NCBI GenBank assembly: GCA_002491825.1
Contig: DKWR01000065.1
Location: 2,895 to 21,386, forward strand
DNA length: 18,492 nucleotides
From: Ruminococcaceae bacterium UBA7147
GTDB taxonomy: Bacteria > Bacillota > Clostridia > Oscillospirales > Acutalibacteraceae
Direction of reading: 5' to 3'
Each line of letters opens with the position of its first letter. Position 1 is the first letter of the stretch. The position numbers and the translations under genes were made by a program. Shown here piece after piece: positions 14,050-18,492 of the stretch. Below the pieces are notes generated by a model. That model worked only from the letters and a program-made list of their open reading frames with translations. It was not told the origin of the DNA and searched no databases.

Positions 14050-15057
14050 ATGAAAATACTTGCAATAGAATCCTCCTGCGACGAAACAGCCGCCGCAGTG
14101 GTTGAGGACGGACGAAATGTTCTTTCCTCTGTTGTAGCATCACAGGTTGAAGAACATAAGCTTTACGGCGGAGTAGTACCCGAAATCGCCTCACGCCGTC
14201 ACGCCGAGGCAATAGTTCCCGTAGTCAGACAGTCGCTTGAACAGGCAGATATTATACTCGAAAATATCGACGCAATTGCCGTTACATACGCTCCGGGATT
14301 AATCGGCGCACTTCTCGTCGGCGTGAATTTTGCAAAGGGACTTTCGCTTTCAACGGGAATCCCTCTTGTGCCAACGCACCACCTGCGTTCGCATATTGCT
14401 TCGAATTATATTTCTAATCAGGAATTAAAACCGCCGTTTCTCTGCCTTGTAGTTTCAGGAGGTCACAGCCACATCGTTATGGTTGAGGACTACACAAAGA
14501 TGAAAATCATCGGCAAAACTCGTGACGACGCCGCAGGCGAAGCCTTTGACAAAGCGGCTCGCACAATGGGTATGTCTTATCCCGGTGGAATCGAGCTTGA
14601 CAAGGTAGCCGAAAACGGCAATCCGCTTGCTTTCAAGTTACCTCGCCCTATTGTTCACGACGCACCCTACGATTTCAGCTTTTCGGGACTTAAAACAGCC
14701 GTAATCAATCTGATTCACAACTCTGCACAAAAGGGCGTTGAAATCAGCAAGCCAGACGTTTGCGCATCATTTCGTTATGCTGTAGTTGACTGCCTTACAA
14801 CCAACTTTTTAAAGGCGGCAGAAGATTATAACGTAAATAAGCTCGTAATCGCTGGCGGTGTATCTGCAAATTCACTTTTGCGCAAAACCTTGCAGGACGA
14901 ATGTTCAAAACGTGGCTATGAATTCTATATGCCCGACAAATCCCTTTGCGGCGACAATGCAGCTATGGTCGGCTCACAGGGCTACTACGAATTTTTAAGC
15001 GGCAATGTTGCAGGAACAGACCTCAACGCTTTTGCTACAATGAGCATTGAATTATAA
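14050..15057 (+). CDS. tsaD: tRNA N6-threonylcarbamoyladenosine transferase subunit TsaD
   Basis: 335 residues. With TsaB and TsaE it moves the threonylcarbamoyl group to A37 of ANN-decoding tRNAs. It begins with the ASKHA motif MKILAIESSCDETAAAVV; metal ligands His111 and His115 (HHLRSH) and Asp302 (CGDNAAM) are in place; SGGHSHI and the nucleotide motif VIAGGVSAN are present. AAAGGA precedes the ATG, 20 bases after rimI. tsaB and tsaE, often next door, are not in the window. No clear terminator follows, and the next promoter begins 2 bases after its stop, so some read-through into the DUF4190 gene is likely. Confidence 0.96.
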   Translation: MKILAIESSCDETAAAVVEDGRNVLSSVVASQVEEHKLYGGVVPEIASRRHAEAIVPVVRQSLEQADIILENIDAIAVTYAPGLIGALLVGVNFAKGLSLSTGIPLVPTHHLRSHIASNYISNQELKPPFLCLVVSGGHSHIVMVEDYTKMKIIGKTRDDAAGEAFDKAARTMGMSYPGGIELDKVAENGNPLAFKLPRPIVHDAPYDFSFSGLKTAVINLIHNSAQKGVEISKPDVCASFRYAVVDCLTTNFLKAAEDYNVNKLVIAGGVSANSLLRKTLQDECSKRGYEFYMPDKSLCGDNAAMVGSQGYYEFLSGNVAGTDLNAFATMSIEL

Positions 15058-15059
15058 AA

Positions 15060-15088
15060 TTGACAAATTACAACTCTTATCATATAAT
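15060..15088 (+). promoter_or_regulatory. perfect consensus promoter of the DUF4190-type gene
   Basis: TTGACA (15060-15065), exactly 17 bases, TATAAT (15083-15088). The leader is about 30 bases. It matches the tRNA-half array promoter in strength, which is unusual for a hypothetical membrane protein. Confidence 0.85.
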
Positions 15089-15123
15089 TAAGACAACAAT
15101 TCTAAAGATTTGTGGAGGCAACA

Positions 15124-15750
15124 ATGGACGAAAATTTCAATAATGGATATAACAATCCGCAGGAAAATAATTCACAGGACTATAATCAGCAGTACAATCA
15201 GGATTATAGTCAGCAGTACAATCAGCAATATGGTCAGCAGTATGACCAACAGTACGGTCAGCAGAACAATCAGTATTATAATCAGCCGAATGGCTATCAG
15301 GATCAGAATAGTCAATATAACAGTTACAATGTTCAGCCGTATGACTATCAGCAGAATTATCAGGAGCAGTACAATCAGCCTTATCAGTACAATGACCCCT
15401 ATATGAACGGACAGAATTATAACGAGGATGGTTCGAGAGGTTTGGGCATTGCGTCAATGGTTTTAGGTATCTGCTCAATTGTTTGTTGTCTGTTATCTTG
15501 CTTATGTTGTTTTGTTTATTTAGCTGTTCCTACTGCAATCGTAGGATTGATTCTTGGCATAGTATCAATTAAAAAAGGAGAAAATGCAAAGGGTATGGCT
15601 ATTGCCGGTATTATAACATCAGCTTTAGGACTTGTAGTTTCTGTTGTAATAATAATAGCTGTGTTTGTTTTTCTTGCTAATTCGCCTTCAACGTATTATG
15701 GCAGTTATCCGAATTACTCATACTTTGATGAGTTTGGTTATGCTCATTAA
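15124..15750 (+). CDS. Q/N/Y-rich DUF4190-type membrane protein
   Basis: 208 residues from the ATG at 15124, which has GGAGG 5 bases upstream (an in-frame GTG at 15112 overlaps that RBS). The first 100 residues are about 72% Gln, Asn and Tyr (roughly 28, 23 and 21) with no Lys or Arg, in imperfect repeats such as QQYNQQYGQQYDQQYGQQ. Two hydrophobic segments follow (about 107-150, Cys-rich, and 162-190) around the loop SIKKGENAKGMAIAGI; this C-terminal half matches the DUF4190 layout. The low-complexity tail would face the cytoplasm or the outside depending on topology, and looks prion-like, able to self-associate. The function is unknown. It is probably co-transcribed with the DUF2752 gene. 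Confidence 0.85.
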   Translation: MDENFNNGYNNPQENNSQDYNQQYNQDYSQQYNQQYGQQYDQQYGQQNNQYYNQPNGYQDQNSQYNSYNVQPYDYQQNYQEQYNQPYQYNDPYMNGQNYNEDGSRGLGIASMVLGICSIVCCLLSCLCCFVYLAVPTAIVGLILGIVSIKKGENAKGMAIAGIITSALGLVVSVVIIIAVFVFLANSPSTYYGSYPNYSYFDEFGYAH

Positions 15751-15801
15751 ACGGATTTAGCAGTAAACTGTTAGTTTGCACGTTTATCAATGGAGGCAAG
15801 C

Positions 15802-16203
15802 TTGAAAAGATATAAAACCTATCAGAAGGTGCTTGTAATTTTACTTCCCTTTGTTTCTGTAGCGGCATTGTGGCTGTTGGCTCATTTTGTTTTAAAGTAC
15901 GTTATGCTCCCCGAATGTCAGTTCTACAAATGGACAGGACTTTACTGTCCCGGTTGCGGAGATACAAGGGCGGTAATCGCACTTATGAACGGAGATGTCC
16001 TGCTTTCGTTAAGGCAAAACGCATTAATAATTGCGTTGCTTTTACTGGGAATCGCAATGTATGCAGAGCTTCTGTTGAAGGTTGTGTTTGAAAAGAAGTT
16101 TAAATCTCCGGTGTTCAATCTGAAATTTCTCGTAATTTTTCTTATTTTGTTTTCGGCTTATGCAGTGGTGAGAAATTTCGTTCCTGCTATTGCTCCGATA
16201 TAA
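15802..16203 (+). CDS. DUF2752 membrane protein
   Basis: 133 residues. The DUF2752 signature is clear: Cys39, then GLYCPGCGDTRA with Cys49, Cys52 and Arg56, between a first membrane segment (about 10-36) and further ones (about 71-93 and 108-128). The cysteines suggest metal or redox binding, but the function is unknown. I chose TTG at 15802 because GGAGG lies 5 bases before it, the same spacing as in the preceding gene; an ATG at 15790 lies immediately before the RBS. It follows the DUF4190-type gene by about 50 bases with only a weak hairpin between, so the two likely act together. Confidence 0.85.
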   Translation: MKRYKTYQKVLVILLPFVSVAALWLLAHFVLKYVMLPECQFYKWTGLYCPGCGDTRAVIALMNGDVLLSLRQNALIIALLLLGIAMYAELLLKVVFEKKFKSPVFNLKFLVIFLILFSAYAVVRNFVPAIAPI

Positions 16204-16235
16204 ATATACTATATATAATGAAAAGGGTGTTTAAA

Positions 16236-16757
16236 ATGGGAAACAATCCTGTTGTTACAATTGAAATGGAAAACTCAAAGGTTATCAAAGCGGAGCTTTA
16301 TCCCGAAATTGCTCCGAATACCGTCAATAACTTCATCAGCCTTGTAAACAAGGGCTACTATGACGGTCTTACCTTTCACCGTGTAATCCACGGTTTTATG
16401 ATTCAGGGCGGTTGTCCCGACGGTACAGGCTGCGGTGGTCCCGGATACTCAATCAAGGGTGAATTTTCGCAGAACGGCTTTGAAAATAACCTCAATCATA
16501 CCGAGGGAGTGCTTTCAATGGCTCGTTCAATGATGCCCGACTCCGCCGGCTCACAGTTCTTTATTATGCACAAGAACGCTCCCCACCTTGACGGTCAGTA
16601 CGCAGCTTTCGGCAAGGTGATTGAGGGAATGGACGTTGTTAATGAAATTGCAGAGTGCGACACTGACTATTCCGACAAGCCGCTTGATGCACAGGTTATG
16701 AAAAAGGTGACGGTAGAAACCTTCGGAGAAAACTATCCCGAACCCGAAAAGGCTTGA
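16236..16757 (+). CDS. cyclophilin-type peptidyl-prolyl cis-trans isomerase
   Basis: 173 residues. It speeds proline isomerisation during folding. Active-site pieces: GLTFHRVIHGFMIQGGCPDGTG (catalytic Arg in FHRV), the SAGSQFFIMHKNAPHLDGQYAAFG block and VIEGMDVVNEIA. There is no signal peptide, so it is cytoplasmic. ATG 16236 has AAAAGGG upstream; an ATG at 16218 is in frame but lies in an AT-run without an RBS. It is in the same orientation as the DUF2752 gene, 32 bases behind; a TATAAT just upstream (16214-16219) is too close to the RBS to be a good promoter. Confidence 0.95.
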   Translation: MGNNPVVTIEMENSKVIKAELYPEIAPNTVNNFISLVNKGYYDGLTFHRVIHGFMIQGGCPDGTGCGGPGYSIKGEFSQNGFENNLNHTEGVLSMARSMMPDSAGSQFFIMHKNAPHLDGQYAAFGKVIEGMDVVNEIAECDTDYSDKPLDAQVMKKVTVETFGENYPEPEKA

Positions 16758-16792
16758 TTCAATTCGGAAATATTAATTTAACTTATTGCCTG

Positions 16793-16822
16793 CCGTAGGA
16801 ACACGGCGTGCCGTGTCCTCGG
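16793..16822 (+). terminator. bulged hairpin between cyclophilin gene and galE
   Basis: CCG-T-AGG-A-ACACGG pairs with CCGTGT-CCT-CGG around a CGTG loop, 12 bp with two single-base bulges. No T-run follows; instead TATAATATAAT comes directly, which may be the galE -10. It may be a weak terminator or a regulatory leader structure. Confidence 0.45.
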
Positions 16823-16852
16823 TATATAATATAATTTGAAAGGACTTTTACT

Positions 16853-17866
16853 ATGAACGTACTACTTGCAGGCGGCGCAGGATATATCGGCTCTCACACC
16901 TGTGTTGAGCTTATAAACGCAGGACATGATGTTGTAATTGCCGACAATTTTTCAAACAGCTGTCCCGAGGCTGTAGCCAGAGTTGAGGAGATTACCGGCA
17001 GAAAAATCCCTCTCTACGAAGCAGACGTGTGCGACAAAACCGCTGTAGACAAGATTTTTTCGGAGAATAAAATCGACGCAGTAATTCATTTTGCAGGACT
17101 TAAGGCAGTAGGCGAAAGCTGTGAAAAGCCTGTTGAGTATTACAGAAATAATATCGACTCAACGCTTACTCTCCTTGAAACAATGAAGAAGTACGGCGTG
17201 AATAACTTTATTTTCAGCTCATCTGCTACCGTTTACGGAACTCCAAAGACAGTACCGCTTGTAGAAACAATGCCTACAGGCACACCGACCAATCCCTACG
17301 GATGGACAAAGCTTATGATGGAGCAGATTCTTACTGATACCGCAAACGCAAATCCCGATATGTCGATTGTCATTTTAAGATATTTTAATCCTATCGGCGC
17401 ACACGAAAGCGGAAGAATCGGCGAAGACCCCAACGGAATTCCGAACAACCTTATGCCTTACATAACGCAGGTTGCGGCAGGCAGACTTAAATGCCTCGGA
17501 GTTTTCGGCAACGATTATCCTACCCACGACGGAACGGGCGTTCGTGACTACATTCACGTTGTTGACCTTGCAAAAGGACACGTAAAGGCTATTGATTATT
17601 CCGCCGAGCATAAGGGAACAGAAATTTTCAATCTCGGAACAGGTACAGGCTACAGTGTTCTTGACATTGTAAATGCATTCTCAAAGGCAAACGAGATTGA
17701 AATTCCCTATGAAATCAAGCCTCGCCGTGCGGGTGATATTGCAGAGTGTTTCGCTGATGCCTCAAAAGCCGAAGAAATACTCGGCTGGACGGCTGAAAAG
17801 ACGCTTGAAGATATGTGTAAAGACTCTTGGAACTGGCAATCTCACAATGTAAATGGTTATAAATAA
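16853..17866 (+). CDS. galE: UDP-glucose 4-epimerase
   Basis: 337 residues, the standard length. It interconverts UDP-glucose and UDP-galactose using bound NAD, for galactose use and for cell-surface glycans. NAD motif GGAGYIGSH (7-15), IADNFSNS, HFAGLKAVGES, SSSATVYG and the catalytic Tyr149-x3-Lys153 in NPYGWTK are all present; RYFNPIGAH and FNLGTGTGYSVLD complete the family pattern. AAAGGA precedes the ATG. No galK or galT lies nearby. A hairpin precedes it and another follows. Confidence 0.97.
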   Translation: MNVLLAGGAGYIGSHTCVELINAGHDVVIADNFSNSCPEAVARVEEITGRKIPLYEADVCDKTAVDKIFSENKIDAVIHFAGLKAVGESCEKPVEYYRNNIDSTLTLLETMKKYGVNNFIFSSSATVYGTPKTVPLVETMPTGTPTNPYGWTKLMMEQILTDTANANPDMSIVILRYFNPIGAHESGRIGEDPNGIPNNLMPYITQVAAGRLKCLGVFGNDYPTHDGTGVRDYIHVVDLAKGHVKAIDYSAEHKGTEIFNLGTGTGYSVLDIVNAFSKANEIEIPYEIKPRRAGDIAECFADASKAEEILGWTAEKTLEDMCKDSWNWQSHNVNGYK

Positions 17867-17926
17867 CAAAAGAAGTATTTGGCTTTTGTGCAACTCAACG
17901 AAAAAACAATATTTTGTAAAAAAGCT

Positions 17927-17962
17927 ACCGCTAAAAGGATTTTTTTATTGACTTTTGGCGGT
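17927..17962 (+). terminator. hairpin after galE
   Basis: ACCGCTAAAAG pairs with CTTTTGGCGGT (11 bp, one U-G pair) around a 14-base loop that holds seven T. TTTGTTGTT follows the stem. Likely the galE terminator; its 3' half also contains the -35 of the next gene, so the structure and promoter overlap. Confidence 0.6.
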
Positions 17963-17977
17963 TTGTTGTTATATAAT
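17948..17977 (+). promoter_or_regulatory. promoter of the secreted-protein gene
   Basis: TTGACT (17948-17953), 18-base spacer, TATAAT (17972-17977). The predicted start near 17984 lies at the ATGCTT-N4-AAGCAT hairpin. Confidence 0.7.
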
Positions 17978-17981
17978 AAAT

Positions 17982-17997
17982 ATGCTTATAGAAGCAT
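17982..17997 (+). promoter_or_regulatory. hairpin at the 5' end of the leader
   Basis: ATGCTT-ATAG-AAGCAT, a perfect 6-bp stem with a tetraloop at or next to the predicted transcript start. Such 5'-terminal stems often protect mRNA from decay; an operator role is also possible. Confidence 0.4.
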
Positions 17998-18021
17998 TAT
18001 CATATTAAGGAGGAAAAGAAA

Positions 18022-18492
18022 ATGTTCAAAAAAGCAATCAGCCTTTTGCTTTCATTAATGCTTATTGTTACTTCATTATCTGTAACTATCATCAGCGTAT
18101 CAGCTGCTGACGGTTCAGTGTATAAAGTAGCTGGTGTTGATGCACTTACCGGTGACGGTCCTACCTGGCAGCCGGATGCTTCATTATCACCTGATAACGT
18201 AATGACAGCAAAGGAAGACGGTACATACGAAAAGGTATATACCGATGTAGCAGTCATGAATGACTACCAGATTAAAGTTGTTGAAAATACAGCAGATGGT
18301 AACTTTAACTGGTACGGCGTTGATGGCGGCGATGACAACTTTACATTCAATGTAAAGTCAGTTTGTGATGTAACAATCACATTCAACCCCGAAACACTCA
18401 AAATCACTGTAACAGGTGACGGCGTTGAGATTCCTACAGAACTCGTTATTGAGTCAATGCGTGCCGTTGGTAACGGTGACGGTAACTGGCTC
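18022..18492 (+). CDS. secreted protein with tandem starch-binding-like domains (5' part)
   Basis: 157 residues are visible and the frame stays open to the window end, so the gene is partial. AAGGAGG lies 8 bases before the ATG. The signal peptide is clear: FKKAISLLLSLMLIV... with a likely cut after SVSAA near residue 34. A module starts VYKVAGVDALTGDGPTWQP and runs through MTAKEDGTYEKVYTDVAV, NDYQIKVVENTADGNFNWYG and DVTITFNPETLKITV; a second seems to begin at LVIESMRAVGNGDGNWL. This layout recalls the X25/pullulanase-associated modules found in tandem in secreted ruminococcal carbohydrate-active proteins; the family call is from pattern memory. The catalytic or anchoring part lies beyond the window. 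Confidence 0.8.
   Translation, partial: MFKKAISLLLSLMLIVTSLSVTIISVSAADGSVYKVAGVDALTGDGPTWQPDASLSPDNVMTAKEDGTYEKVYTDVAVMNDYQIKVVENTADGNFNWYGVDGGDDNFTFNVKSVCDVTITFNPETLKITVTGDGVEIPTELVIESMRAVGNGDGNWL

Noticed and set aside
15137..15478. Open frames in other frames of the Q/N/Y repeat region
   Set aside because: They arise from the low codon complexity of the repeats (Ser/Ile-rich or Asp/His/Cys-rich translations) and have no RBS.
16205..16219. Separate promoter for the cyclophilin gene
   Set aside because: The TATAAT here would start transcription inside the RBS, and no good -35 is found; co-transcription with the DUF2752 gene is as likely.

Overview
The window looks like chromosomal DNA of a low-to-moderate GC Firmicute of class Clostridia, most likely a gut Ruminococcaceae/Oscillospiraceae member. 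The reasons are the adenine-rich coding style, strong AGGAGG-type ribosome binding sites, TTGACA-17-TATAAT promoters, and the type of encoded proteins: a K+-type pyruvate kinase, LolA-like lipoproteins, a MazF of the Bacillus EndoA type, and a secreted protein with a domain repeat typical of ruminococcal carbohydrate-active proteins. Most of it is housekeeping sequence; the unusual part is the left edge.

Region 1 (1-741): a leftward array of copies of the 5' half of a tRNA-Leu gene (acceptor strand, D-arm, anticodon loop, then a shared non-tRNA tail). Three copies are spaced exactly 107 bp apart, and a fourth is cut by the window edge. The array starts with a perfect consensus promoter and carries one small gene (64-393) with a single in-frame TGA. 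Region 2 (742-1931): a leftward lipoprotein gene with a promoter whose -10 overlaps an inverted repeat. Region 3 (2016-4995): a rightward operon pyk - shikimate-kinase-like - VOC protein - GNAT acetyltransferase, ending in a hairpin shared with the convergent mazF.

Region 4 (5028-7590): leftward genes for a DUF6106-like membrane protein, NAD(P)H-hydrate dehydratase, a YdcC/LolA-like lipoprotein and MazF. In many Firmicutes nnrD, ydcC, alr and mazEF lie together; here alr lies about 4 kb away on the other strand and no mazE is visible. Region 5 (7616-9272): leftward putP with its own terminator. Region 6 (9357-15057): a tightly packed, partly overlapping rightward operon alr - polA - LMW phosphatase - rimI - tsaD, joining cell-wall D-alanine supply, DNA repair and tRNA t6A modification.

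Region 7 (15060-17866): a perfect consensus promoter followed by a Q/N/Y-rich DUF4190-type membrane protein, a DUF2752 membrane protein, a cyclophilin and galE. Region 8 (17927-18492): a hairpin, a promoter, and the 5' part of a secreted protein that runs off the right edge.

The best candidate for something undescribed is the tRNA-Leu half array. Its shape (one promoter, repeated recombination-like sites, a promoterless small gene whose RBS abuts the repeat) resembles a cassette array, but no recombinase is visible here, so that reading is inference.
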